64,000 bases of DNA from Acanthococcus lagerstroemiae (Eukaryota > Arthropoda > Insecta > Hemiptera > Eriococcidae), in contig CM063114.1 in the NCBI GenBank assembly GCA_031841125.1, positions 310,001 through 374,000 of the forward strand, given 5' to 3'. The notes under the pieces are model-generated. The model ran no database searches. It saw only the letters and a list, made by a program, of their open reading frames with translations, and was not told where the DNA came from. Shown piece after piece: positions 11,481 to 22,660 of this stretch. Made by a program: the position numbers and the translations under genes. How positions within the stretch are numbered: the stretch's first letter is position 1; the number at the start of each line of letters is the position of its first letter.

Positions 11481-12829
11481 CAGGGCTGCAAAAAAAAAGT
11501 TTTTTAAAATTTAAAAAAAACAACAAAACAAACAGTTTTTATTGTTTAAAACTTTGTTTTAAACCTCAATTGAATGTTTGCAAATACCAATGTTTTAAAC
11601 GCATTTAAAACAAAAAAAAAACATGTTTAAAATTGTTAAAAACATCAATTTCATTAATTAAATTTTTTTATCAGTTCAACATTATTGGTTATTATGGCAA
11701 AAGGGAAATAGGTACGGTATGTAGCGGTATAGCGCAATAGCGCACTCTACTCTTTTCACTTTTGTTACTTATTAGTGATGGGAATTAATGGATTACTTTC
11801 AGTCTGTAATTGATTAACTGGTAACTGAGAAACTTGTTTAATCGATTAGTCAATTAGTTTGGCCTTCTTCTTTCAATCAATTAGTTTGATAATCGGTTAC
11901 TTTGAATAATCGATTAACCTCCCGTCACTATTATTTATCAGCTTATATCAGCATTTAGTATCTCCTATCTCCTATGGTACGTGTGCATTTCCATTTTGTC
12001 GCACCAATATAAGTAATCAAAATGTAAATGTAGAGGTAGAGCTAGAGCACGAACTCAAAGATGAGCTTGATTATTAACCATTAAAATACATTGGTTTTTA
12101 ATTTATTTAAAAAAATATTAATTTAAATTTAATTAATTAATTTCGAATAATTAATAAAAATAGACTTAGGTTCTTTAAATTTATTTAATTAAAAAAATTA
12201 CTGTTAATAATTCTTAGGGTTAAACTCAATTAAAAAATAAAGAATTTAAATAATAAAACTTTTCAATTTTTAAATACTAAAATTCTTATATTTAAAATTT
12301 ATCTTTATTTTTAAAAAACTTATTTTATTTTTAAATTAAAATTTTATTAATACCAAATTTAAAAAAATGTAATAATAGAATGAAATATATTAAATTAAAA
12401 CCTTTAAATTTATTAATTCAATAAATGAAATGAAAATATATTGTATAATTCAGTATAAAAAATTCAATACTAAATTTAAATAATTAAATAAATTATGAAC
12501 TAAAATTATTAAATTTATAATCATTATTAATTTAAAATCACTTATTACTATAAAAATTGAGAAATGTAGCTTTGAACTTGAAAGACTGTTTGTGGTGTTC
12601 GTTAATTTGTAATTTGTTCCTTTACTTTTTTTGTATTAGCTTCTAAGTAATAAAATTTCTTTTAAAAAAAAACTCGTTTTTTTTTTGTTTAAAATTAACA
12701 ACAAAAAAACATGTTTAAAACGCTTAAAACGTTTTTTCCCCTTTAAAACATGTTTTGGATTTTTTTGTTGGTTTAAAACGTGTTTTAAACATTTTAAAAC
12801 AACGCGTTGTTTTAAACATCGCAGCTCTG
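11481..12829. mobile_element. 1.35-kb non-autonomous hAT element, very AT-rich
   Basis: The left end CAGGGCTGC and right end GCAGCTCTG are imperfect inverted repeats. The flanks are GGTATAAA (11473-11480) and GATATAAA (12830-12837), an 8-bp target duplication with one change. Subterminal DNA carries many copies of GTTTAAAAC/GTTTTAAAC on both sides. The central part, about 12060-12540, is extremely AT-rich and has no coding potential. A further hAT MITE is inserted at 11773-11930. Confidence 0.85.
11773..11930. mobile_element. 158-bp hAT-type MITE nested in the AT-rich hAT element
   Basis: The ends TAGTGATGGGA and TCCCGTCACTA are inverted repeats with one mismatch and continue as TTAATSGATTA. 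The flanks TTACTTAT (11765-11772) and TTATTTAT (11931-11938) form an 8-bp duplication with one change. The interior is a series of ATCGATTA/TCAATTAG units. Confidence 0.8.
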
Positions 12830-12981
12830 GATATAAATGAAATTATTATCTTGCTAGCCAAATAAACACTTACCCGTCCCACAAGCCTAAAAATCATGGA
12901 GGTAGTTGTGATTATCAATTTCCAGTGGCTCAGGGCTGATTTCAGTGAATTTCTGTAACATCTCGCAAACTGTTGTCGAGT

Positions 12982-13445
12982 GTCGACAAGGCTTGGAAGC
13001 CTAACAAAAAAACTTCCGTTTTCAGCTTAGCTTCCAATTATAAGAATTTTTAGCTTCCAGCTTTTAGCTTTTATACCGGCCAGGTTTTTCGGATTCGGAT
13101 TCCGGTTTCAGATACCACAAAAATACGGCTTTTTTCGGCTTTCGACTTTCAACTTCTACAAACAAACTGAATCAGGGTGTCAGGGGAGGCTTACCACGTT
13201 ACCAGTTACCGGCGTTACCGCTTACTGTACTGGCCTACTGGTACCAGATGAGCACCAAAGTTGTTGTTTATTGGCTTTGGCTTGTTATCACTTATTTAAA
13301 ACATAGAAGCCGAAAAGAAGCTGAAACCAATTTTGCTTTCAGCTTCCCAGCACAAGTACATTTTTTGGATTCGGATTTTGCTTTTGGCTTCCTCAAAATT
13401 ATGGCTTTTAGCTTTCGGCTTTCAGCTGACTTCCATGCTGTCGAC
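12982..13445. mobile_element. Possible 464-bp TIR element with AGCTTT-rich interior
   Basis: The left end GTCGACAAGGCTTGGAAG and the complement of the right end GTCGACAGCATGGAAGT match imperfectly. The interior is packed with TTTTAGCTTTCGGCTTT-like units, as in the elements at 15465-15884 and 16471-16930. No target duplication was found, so the limits are tentative. Confidence 0.4.
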
Positions 13446-14463
13446 TGAACATTCAGAAATATTAAAAACCAAATGACAGAAGTAAGGAAAATTTATAACA
13501 TAGGTGACAAAATGGTGACCAGGTTCGCTAGTGTCGACTCCTGAAAAGGTGATTAGGGTTGATATTCCCATAAGAATACGTGTAAAATTGGTATACTTTA
13601 GAGCTTTTGTAATTGCTGAAAACAGGTTTTCTTGAGTCATATGACGTGTCAAATTGAAGCTTGAAGTCTCTAGTTTATGATGAAAGGTAATTTCATACAC
13701 TTTCTACGCTCCACTGAACAGCGTCCACTTATTCGCTCGTCCTGTTATCGAGTTGGTAGTGTATCATATTATATCGTAATTTTGTAATATATTATGGTCT
13801 TACCAGTGAGTTTTGTCTTTTGTGTTGTATTTTATAAGACCTCTTCTGTCTTATCTGTTCTCTGTATAATTCAGAATTTTTTCGTTTTTTGTTCATTCAT
13901 CATAAGGTCTTACCATAACACTACACAACAGCATAAAAAACAATGAGATGAGATTATATGGTTTTAGCTGTATTTTGAATGCTGAATACAATGATGTTAT
14001 CCATTTTTCTCTAGAACCTCTCGTTTTCCATATTCAAAATTTAAATTTTCACGTTTTATTCCTTTTTGTCATGCAGGAATAGCTACACAGATACTGATAA
14101 CGCTTATAGTTGTTCAATCAGTAGTATCATCTTGATGATACTAAAGTTTGCGTGATAGGAAAAAACAATGAACTGTAATCAAAAAAATAACATCGGCATT
14201 GAATTCCTCGTTGAAAATACATGTAGAATCATGTATACTCATGCCATTGTTTTTCGAAAAATTTCAAATTGTTGTGTAGTATACGTAATATATGATCATC
14301 CATTTCATTAAATAACAGTTTAATTCTCGGCTTACACTTTCGGCAATGTTTGGGTTGGCGAGAGAATTCAAACTTTCTCAACAAATTCTGATCTTTGTTG
14401 TTTTCAAGTATCCAAAAGTGCATTCCGGCCCATTTCGCGCATCAAGTTCTGTTATCATGTACT
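13446..14463. other. No gene seen
   Basis: AT-rich DNA without recognisable coding sequence. A 15-bp remnant of the family-1 terminal repeat (CTGAACAGCGTCCA) lies at 13714-13727. A 64-codon minus-strand frame at 14229-14423 has no recognised motif. Confidence 0.4.
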
Positions 14464-14604
14464 AAAGTTTGGTCTAATAAAGAAACATAATTTTTTCACA
14501 ACGTTGATTACGCCTTCTTGAATCCGTCCTTTCCCTCTACCTTCAGGATGCCCATTATTAATGTGTATTGCGGGTTGCTAATTATGTTGTACTGAACCAG
14601 ACTC
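14464..14604. mobile_element. Decayed family-2 MITE copy
   Basis: The outer sequences AAAGTTTGGTCT and CCAGACT are eroded versions of the family-2 ends, and the interior matches the 10078-10221 element in inverse orientation. The left breakpoint of the large duplication falls inside it, at about 14542. Confidence 0.6.
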
Positions 14605-14661
14605 CAACTTGATAACAGGACAAGGCGAATAGGTATGCAATATGGAGTACTGGAACCGTCC

Positions 14662-14810
14662 TAAAGTTTATCCAGTTAAGAAATAACATAATTTGCAACC
14701 CGCAATACACATTGATAAAGGGCATTTTGTAGTTGAAGGGGAAGGACAAGTTCAAGAACGCATTAGCTGCGCCGTGAAAAAATTATGTTTCTTAACTGGA
14801 CCAGACTTTA
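14662..14810. mobile_element. Family-2 MITE copy
   Basis: TAAAGTTTATCCAGTTAAGAAA at the left and the complementary TTTCTTAACTGGACCAGACTTTA-type end at the right bound about 149 bp with the family-2 interior. The left end carries a small deletion of the GGTC block. Confidence 0.75.
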
Positions 14811-15234
14811 TAATAAACAACAGAGCGAGTCAAAACTGACAGGATCTCGGATACTGCAGGTTGCGGGTGGGATTTGACTGGACTGTGCGGAATTTTAACT
14901 TCCTATACTACCGTAGTAAAAACAGCTTATATCCAGACTTTGTGTGAATGTTGCATAAGCGTTTGCCAGTCACTGGTATAGTCATTTTTCCCATTTAAAA
15001 TATATGGCGAATTTCGTGTGGAGGTGCAGGCGTTCAAATTAAAAAAAAAAGAAAAGAAATTGAAGCGTAGCATATTGTTTTTTTTTTATATTTTCCTGCT
15101 CCCAAGATATGAATGCATGGTCTGTCAAATTTTCAGATCATTTTACCCAGGCAAAATATAACAAGCGCGATTTAAATATGACCAATTTCACATTTAAAAT
15201 GCACTGGAGCTGATTTTATATACTGGTGAGGCTA

Positions 15235-15404
15235 AGGCTCTGTAGTTCCACATGGGTATACTAAGCCGCCATTTTGGTTCAGCTTTTTGAAAACTTCTAG
15301 AGTGAATGATACCGCGCGACGCTATGTAGTTAATGCGTTGGTAACAACAAAACCCGAACCAAAATGGCGGCCTAGCATACCTATGTGAAACTATAGAGCC
15401 CTAG
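15235..15404. mobile_element. 170-bp MITE with about 45-bp inverted termini
   Basis: The left arm reads AGGCTCTGTAGTTCCACATG and then GCCGCCATTTTGGTTC. The right arm is its near-perfect complement ending in ATAGAGCCCTAG. TGAGGCTA occurs directly on both sides (15227-15234 and 15405-15412), giving a likely 8-bp target duplication, although part of it overlaps the terminal repeat. No coding sequence. Confidence 0.75.
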
Positions 15405-15464
15405 TGAGGCTAGCAGATGGGATACTATAACGCAGGGTGGGTGGGAAGGGTTTATACTACTAGC

Positions 15465-15884
15465 TAGAGATAGAAAGCAAGCTAAAAGCGGAAAGCCAAA
15501 AGCGAAGAATTTTTACCTAAAAAGCAAAAGCTAGAATGCACAAATAATTGAAAGCAAAAGTTTTATTTTTTCCTGTTTTTCCAGTAATAATTATCTACTT
15601 ATTTATAAATTATAATTTCAAATTTTCATTTTTATTTTCATTATCTTAATGGTCAGTGCTGTTAAAGTGTTACCTGTTAAGCAATGTTGTGAAAAGCTAT
15701 TTCTAAAAAATATAATATTCAAAATTTAGGGGAAAAGCCAACAGTCAAAAGCGGAAAGCAGAAAGCTTATGATTGGAGCTAAATACGAAAAGATTTGAAA
15801 AGCAAAAGCTAAAGTTTTATTTTCTAAGGTCAGAAGCTAAAGCTGTAAGCAAAAGTTTCATCATAATATGGCTTTCCATCTCTG
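15465..15884. mobile_element. 420-bp non-autonomous hAT element
   Basis: The termini TAGAGATAGAAAGC and GCTTTCCATCTCTG are inverted repeats with two differences. The identical 8-mer CTACTAGC flanks both ends (15457-15464 and 15885-15892). The interior is dominated by AAAGCTAAAAGC/AAAGCAAAAGC units and is non-coding. Confidence 0.88.
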
Positions 15885-15946
15885 CTACTAGCTGGCTGAA
15901 GTTAGGTATCTTGTGTAGTAGTATAAACTAGAGCGCTATAGATACA

Positions 15947-16070
15947 AGTAGGGTTGTACGCCATTTTGAATCCAAAATCGTCCGTTGGCGCCGAATTGAC
16001 TAGGCGTACGCTCTGCATGGATCCGACATCAACGGGCGCTTTTGGATCCAAAATGGCGTATGTCTCTACT
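15947..16070. mobile_element. 124-bp MITE with GCCATTTTGGATCC-type termini
   Basis: The left arm TACGCCATTTTGAATCCAAA and the right arm, whose complement reads TACGCCATTTTGGATCCAAA, are inverted, with outer AGTAGRG sequence also shared. The spacer is about 50 bp. No clear target duplication. Confidence 0.7.
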
Positions 16071-16188
16071 CGTGTATTCTAGTGCTTTATATAAACATCT
16101 TTGGATTTTGGAAAATGAAAATATTGACACTGTGACATCGTTCTTGCGCCTTGTGTGATCCATAATTCCACATGGTGGTTCACAGCAA

Positions 16189-16443
16189 TGGATGCTGTTC
16201 AGCCAAAGGGAGCCAACTAGCAAAATCCACTTTATGAGAACACATGATATGAAGTTCAAGAGCACTGTAGAAACTACATATATGACATAGCGTTTACTGA
16301 TAAGCTTTTTTCAACGTGAGTACACATTTTTGAATTGGGGGCCCAATTTTGAAAAATTCTACTTTTCACGCTCTTTCCAAGGATACTAATAACTCATTTT
16401 GTTTACAAATGTTAGTTGGTTCCCTCTTCCTGAACAGCGTCCA
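16189..16443. mobile_element. Family-1 TIR element, inverse orientation
   Basis: The element starts TGGATGCTGTTCAG and ends CTGAACAGCGTCCA. The interior is the reverse complement of 7111-7367. It abuts the palindrome that begins at 16471. Confidence 0.75.
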
Positions 16444-16470
16444 AATTCGCCAGATGCCGACATTAATAAA

Positions 16471-16930
16471 CAGTGTATTGCAAGTAAAAATTTTAGCTTT
16501 GGCTCTTGGCTTAAACTTTTGACCTTGAAAAATACGGATTTGGCTTTCTGTTTTCGGCTTTTAAGAAAAATTTGGCTTTTTTTGGCTTTTGGCTTGTGAA
16601 GGTACAAATAAAGCTGGCTTTTAGCTTTTCTCTTATCAGTAAAAATTTGGCTGAATTTGGCTTTTGGCTTTCAGCTTTCGGCTGGCTGCAATACACTGAC
16701 TATAATATAGTCAGTGTATTGCAGCCAGCCGAAAGCTGAAAGCCAAAAGCCAAATTTTTACTGATAAGAGAAAAGCTAAAAGCCAGCTTTATTTGTACCT
16801 TCACAAGCCAAAAGCCGAAAGAAGCCAAATTTTTTTTTAGAAGCCGAAAACAGAAAGCTAAATCCGTATTTTTCAAGGTCGAAAGTTTAAGCCAAGAGCC
16901 GAAGCTAAAATTTTTACCTGCAATACACTG
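16471..16930. repeat. 460-bp near-perfect palindrome: inverted dimer of a CAGTGTATTGCA-ended MITE
   Basis: The sequence reads from CAGTGTATTGCA at 16471 to a complementary end at about 16699. It then has a self-complementary ACTATAATATAGT centre at 16705 and runs back through the same sequence to 16930. Each half (about 229 and 220 bp) has CAGTGTATTGCA-type ends and an AGCTTTTGGCTTT-rich interior, so each half looks like one hAT-like MITE, joined head to head. The arms differ by only a few small indels. No direct repeat flanks the whole structure. Confidence 0.85.
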
Positions 16931-18213
16931 TTCATGGTACGTGGGATAATGTCTCTGTATTATCTATGTTCTAGGAACCATAATATATAATATCTTTGTA
17001 GTGTGCTGTGCTCGTGCTCGTACCTCGTGGTGTCGCGACGTAGGAAATGGCATGTTTGGTAAATTTTTGCAAATTGCGAGGTTTTGCATTTACAAAGTTT
17101 TCTTATTTTGGTTCTTTGTAACTCTCGGTAATATTTCGCATAAGTTTCTGTACCAAAATACCAATTGGCGTCAGTTCGTCGATAACTCGTCGGAAAGTAC
17201 AGCTGTACCGTGTACCAAGTACCAACGATGAAATCTTTACTAGATAAACAATCGAGGCGGAAAAGTGAACTCGTTCATTTGACAATTGACATGTTGGTGT
17301 AGCGTTGTTGAAGTCTTCTTTACGATGGAGAATTGTCGTTTACAGTGGACAGTGCGTTTTTCTTGAGCTTCAATTTCGCCTGTGAAGTATACGTATCGGT
17401 ATAATTCGTCGATTAATGAAAACTTGACGTGTGATAAAACGGTACGAATGTTGTTCGTGACGGCCGATGACTCATTCCCGATTTTGAAATTCAAGTAACC
17501 TTCACTTTCTCTACGCCAGGATAATGTGTCAGGATACAAATACATAATACGATCTTTTCGACAACGGTAAGTGTTTTCGTATAATTACTTGGTATCGGCC
17601 ATTTTGGCTTACTAAATCAAAACTGTTTATTTTCGCATTCTTCGTGTACGATGGAAAATTGATTCTTGATTGACGTATGCACAATGTACAAGGAATAGAA
17701 CAAGAGCCTCACGCACTCGCTTCCGTATATTCCGCAGGTTCGCGAGTGGCTTGTATGTACTCGTCGTATCGTAATGTAGTAGGCGCTAGGCGGCGATACG
17801 CGTGTCACGAAGTAGGGTGTGCTAAGGAGCTCTTCGAAAATATATGTACCTACTGCCAGCGATTTTCAAGTTGTAACTTGGACAAATTCGGTAATACATA
17901 GGTGCCCGATATTTCGCGTATCTATCAGCAATATAACATTTTACATCGACCAAGCAGTATATAGATATTACATCTTAATTCATTAATCTGGACTGCCGAT
18001 GACCTCTGTTTCAATTTCACCGCAATTTATTCAGGCCGTGCTGAAAGGATAATGAAAGGCTCAACGCCGCTGAACAGATTCCTATTTAGCGTGCAGCGTT
18101 TGGTATCCGCGCAAATTCTCTCGTAGTCGGATTCCGAACATCGACCGAAATTTATTTTCTTTTTCGGCATCTCGAGTAGCTCCCTTCCCTCGCCATCCCA
18201 CATATTTCCTAAT
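16931..18213. other. Non-repetitive part of duplicated block, no recognised gene
   Basis: Two minus-strand frames are long for this DNA: 17240-17545 (101 codons, starting MYLYPDTLSW) and 18027-18236 (69 codons, including PKKKINFGRCSESDYERIC). I recognise neither. In the second copy (21284-21720 and 22228-22430) indels break both frames, which shows no constraint but could be sequencing error. Their status is open. Confidence 0.35.
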
Positions 18214-18810
18214 TCATTGAAAGTATCGCGATTCAAACGAGAGTATTATTTTGTGACTGTCAGTCGGCGATAGCCGTCGTGGAGCCGACAGCTGCAACAC
18301 AAGTGGTTCAGACACGTGGGGAGTATCTACTGCCATCTTATATATTATATGTATACGTGAAAAATGAAATTAACGCGAATCCTAGTTATTAGTAATAACT
18401 TCGAAACAATTTTCGCGTATTTTTGTGATCGTGGGTACCGCGGGAAGGAGATATATATATATATATAAGTTTCGCCGTGAGACGAATAAACGAGAAAACG
18501 AGGTGATGAATGTGTTTATTTTATAAACGAATTCAAAAAACAAATCGTTTTCACTGTCGACGAGAGCTAGCGAGAGTAAAATTAAGTACACATCAAACAT
18601 AAGCTAAGAGCTGTAGAAGCAGACTGAAACTGGAAGCGTGTGTGAAGGTAAAGTTGAATCGAGTTGGATGACTGCAATATTGATAAAGGAGAGCGATAAA
18701 TGAAAGGGAAGATAAGATCGGACAAGATAATTCTTACATCCCCCATTCCCAGTCATTTGGAGCGGACAGGAAGAAGACAAGAAGTGAAGAAAGGAGACAT
18801 GAGGGGAGAC
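18214..18810. other. Spacer between the two duplicated blocks
   Basis: Single-copy DNA with an (AT)n run near 18452-18467. A 72-codon minus-strand frame (18382-18600) is not recognised. No mobile element ends are seen at the duplication borders apart from the MITE on the left side of copy 1. Confidence 0.45.
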
Positions 18811-20398
18811 TTCAGGATCCCATTATTAATTGTATTGCGGTTGCTAATTATGTTGACTGAACCAGACCCAACTTGATAACAGGACAAGGCGAATAGGAAT
18901 CAATATGAGTACGAACCGTCCAAAGTTTTCCATTAAGAAATAACATATTTTTGCAACCGCAATACACATGATAAAGGGCATTTTGTATTGAAGGGGAAGG
19001 ACAATTCAAGAAGCATTAGCTGCGCCGTGAAAAATTATGTTCAACTGGACCAACTTTAAAAAAACAACAGACGATCAAAACTGCAGATCTCGATACGCAT
19101 TGCGGTGGGATTTGATGGCTGCGAATTTTAACTTCCTATACTACCGTAGTAAAAACAGCTTATATCCAGACTTTGTGTGAATGTTGCATAAGCGTTTGCC
19201 AGTCACTGGTATAGTCATTTTTCCCATTTAAAATATATGGCGAATTTCGTGTGGAGGTGCAGGCGTTCAAATTAAAAAAAAAAGAAAAGAAATTGAAGCG
19301 TAGCATTTGTTTTTTTTTATATTTTCCTGCTCCCAAGATATGAATGCATGGCTGACAAATTTTCAGATCATTTTACCCAGCAAAATATAACAAGCGCGAT
19401 TTAAATATGACCAATTTCACATTAAAATGCACTGGAGCTGATTTTATATACTGGGAGGCAAGGCTCTGTAGTTCCACATGGTATACTAAGCCGCCATTTT
19501 GGTTCAGCTTTTTGAAAACTTCTAGAGTGAATGATACCGCGCGACGCTGTGTAGTTAATGCGTGGTAATAACAAAACCCCGAACCAAAATGGCGGCCTAG
19601 CATACCTATGTGAAACTATAGAGCCCTAGTGAGGCTAGCAATGGGATACTATAACGCAGGGTGGGTGGGAAGGGTTTATACTACTAGCTAGAGATAGAAA
19701 GCAAGCTAAAAGCGGAAAGCCAAAAGCGAAGAATTTTTACCTAAAAAGCAAAAGCTAGAATCACAAATAATTGAAAGCAAAAGTTTTATTTTTTCCTGTA
19801 TTTCCGTAATAATTATCTACTTATTTATAAATTATAATTTCAAATTTTCATTTTTATTATCTCAGTGGTCAGTGCCGTTAAAGTGTTAACTGTTAAGCAG
19901 TGTTGTGAAAAGCTATTTCTCAAAAATATTATAATATTCAAAATTTAGGGGAAAAGCCAACAGTCAAAGCGGAAACAGAAAGCTTAGATTGGAGCTAAAT
20001 ACGAAAAGATTTGAAAAGCAAAAGCAAAGTTTGATTTTCTAAGGTCAGAAGCTAAAGCTGTAAGCAAAAGTTTTATCATAACTATGGCTTTCCATCTCTG
20101 CTACTAGCTGGCTGAAGTTAGTATCTTGTGTTAGTATAAACAGAGCGCTATAGATACAAGTAGGGTTGTACGCCATTTTGAATCCAAAATCGTCCGTTGG
20201 CGCCGAATTGACTAGGCGTACGCTCTGCATGGATCCGACATCAACGGCGCTTTTGGATCCAAAATGGCGTATGTCTCTACTCGTGTATTCTAGTGCTTTA
20301 TATAAACATCTTTGGATTTTGAAAATGAAAATATTGACACTGTGACATCGTTCTTGCGCCTTGTGGTGATCCATAATTCCACATGGTGTTCACAGCAA

Positions 20399-20649
20399 TG
20401 GATGCTGTTCAGCCAAAGGAGCCAACTAGCAAAATCCACTTTATGAGAACACATGATATGAATTCAAGAGCACTGTAAAAACTACATATATGACATAGCG
20501 TTTACTGATAAGCTTTTTTCAACGTGAGTACACATTTTTGAATTGGGGGCCCAATTTTGAAAAATCTACTTTTCACGCTCTTTCCAAGGATACTAATAAC
20601 TCATTTGTTTACAAATGTTAGTTGGTTCCCTCTTCCTGAACAGCGTCCA
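20399..20649. mobile_element. Family-1 TIR element in duplication copy 2
   Basis: Same element and position as 16189-16443, with several single-base deletions (for example CCAAAGGAGCC for CCAAAGGGAGCC). Confidence 0.7.
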
Positions 20650-20676
20650 AATTCGCCAGATGCCGACATTAATAAA

Positions 20677-21117
20677 CAGTGTATGCAAGTAAAAATTTTA
20701 GCTTTGGCTCTTGGCTTAAACTTTTGACCTTGAAAAATACGGATTTGGCTTTCTGTTTCGCTTTTAAGAAAAATTTGGCTTTTGCTTGTGAAGGTACAAA
20801 TAAAGCTGGCTTTTAGCTTTTCTCTTATCAGTAAAAATTTGGCTGAATTTGGCTTTTGGCTTCAGCTTTCGGCTGGCTGCAATACACTGACTATAATATA
20901 GTCAGTGTATTGCAGCCACCGAAAGCTGAAAGCCAAAAGCCAAATTTTTACTGATAAGAGAAAAGCTAAAAGCCAGCTTTATTTGTACCTTCACAAGCCA
21001 AAAGCCGAAAGAAGCCAAATTTTTTTTTAGAAGCCGAAAACAGAAAGCTAAATCCGTATTTTTCAAGGTCGAAAGTTACCAAGAGCCGAAGCTAAAATTT
21101 TTACCTGCAATACACTG
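20677..21117. repeat. Palindrome in duplication copy 2
   Basis: Second copy of the 460-bp inverted dimer, shortened to 441 bp by small deletions that hit the left arm more than the right, so it is less symmetrical than copy 1. Confidence 0.8.
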
Positions 21118-22391
21118 TTCATGGTACGTGGATAATGTCTCTGTATTACTATGTTCTAGGAACATAATATATAATATCTTTGTATGTGCTGTGCTCGTGC
21201 TCGTACCTCGTGGTGTCGCGACGTAGGAAATGCATGTTTGGTAAATTTTGCAAATTGCGAGGTTTTGCATTTACAAAGTTTTCTTATTTTGGTTCTTTGT
21301 AACTCTCGGTAATATTTCGCATAAGTTTCTGTACCAAAATACCAATTGGCGTCAGTTCGTCGATAACTCGTCGGAAAGTACAGCTGTACCGTGTACCAAG
21401 TACCAACGATGAAATCTTTACTAGATAAACAATCGAGGCGGAAAAGTGAACTCGTTCATTTGACAATTGACATGTTGGTGTAGCGTTGTTGAAGTCTTCT
21501 TTACGATGGAATTGTCGTTTACAGTGGACAGTGCGTTTTTCTTGAGCTTCAATTTCGCCTTGAAGTATACGTATCGGTATAATTCGTCGATTAATGAAAA
21601 TTGACGTGTGATAAAACGGTACGAATGTTGTTCGTGACGGCCGATGACTCATTCCCGATTTTGAAATTCAAGTAACCTTCACTTTCTCTACGCCAGGATA
21701 ATGTGTCAGGATACAAATACATAATACGATCTTTTCGACAACGGTAAGTGTTTTCGTATAATTACTTGGTATCGGCCATTTTGGCTTACTAAATCAAAAC
21801 TGTTTATTTTCGCATTCTTCGTGTACGATGGAAAATTGATTCTTGATTGACGTATGCACAATGTACAAGGAATAGAACAAGAGCCTCACGCACTCGCTTC
21901 CGTATATTCCGCAAGTTCGCGAGTGGCTTGTATGTACTCGTCGTATCGTAATGTAGTAGGCGCAAGGCGGCGATACGCGTGTCACGAAGTAGGGGTGTGC
22001 TAAGGAGCTCTTCGAAAATATATGTACCTACTGCCAGCGATTTTCAAGTTGTAACTTGGACAAATTCGGTAATACATAGGTGCCCGATATTTCGCGTATC
22101 TATCAGCAATATAACATTTTACATCGACCAAGCAGTATAGATATTACATCTTAATTCATTAATCTGGACTGCCGATGACCTCTGTTTCAATTTCACCGCA
22201 ATTTATTCAGGCCGTGCTGAAAGGATAATGAAAGGCTCAACGCCGCCGAACAGATTCCTATTTAGCGTGCAGCGTTTGGTACCGCGCAAATTCTCTCGTA
22301 GTCGATTCCGAACATCGACCGAAATTTATTTTCTTTTTTCGGCATCTCGAGTAGCCCCTTCCCTCGCCATCCCACATATTTCCCTAATTTT

Positions 22392-22660
22392 GTGGGAAGA
22401 AAATCTCAGAAACTATTGAATCAATTGATTCCAAATTTTGGTATATTATGGAGAAGTACTCGAAGTTGTTAAAATAAGCTTTTGAAGGCAATCGGTCGAG
22501 CCGTTCGTGAGTTTTCCTTGAGGACAAAATTTGTGGCACAAAAATCTCAGGAACTATCGAATCATTTGATTCCAAATTTTGGTACATTATAGAGAAGTAC
22601 TCGAAGTTGTATTGGTGAAAGTTTGATGACAATCGGTTGAGTCGTTCACGAGTTTCCTCA
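22392..22660 (+). repeat. Two tandem degenerate units of about 130 bp
   Basis: Unit 1 (from 22399) and unit 2 (from 22541) share AAATCTCAGRAACTATYGAA, TTGATTCCAAATTTTGGTA, GAGAAGTACTCGAAGTTGT and CAATCGGTYGAGYCGTTC. The order is the same and identity is high. Function unknown. Confidence 0.7.

Larger units (their letters stand above)
14542..18213 (+). repeat. Large direct duplication, copy 1
   Basis: This 3.67-kb block recurs at 18811-22389 in the same orientation after a 597-bp spacer. It contains the MITEs listed at 14662, 15235, 15465, 15947 and 16189, the palindrome at 16471-16930, and about 1.3 kb of non-repetitive DNA. Copy 1 is the longer and apparently cleaner copy. The copies part at about 18213/22389. 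Confidence 0.9.
18811..22389 (+). repeat. Large direct duplication, copy 2 (deletion-rich)
   Basis: This copy follows 14542-18213 throughout but is about 90 bp shorter. Over the first 300 bases it lacks roughly one base in ten relative to copy 1, mostly single bases, for example GCGGGTTG to GCGGTTG and GTTGTACTG to GTTGACTG. Later parts differ by scattered one-base losses. The MITEs recur at about 19450-19630, 19690-20105, 20160-20282 and 20399-20649. Loss-only differences of this kind are typical of unpolished long-read consensus. Confidence 0.9.
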
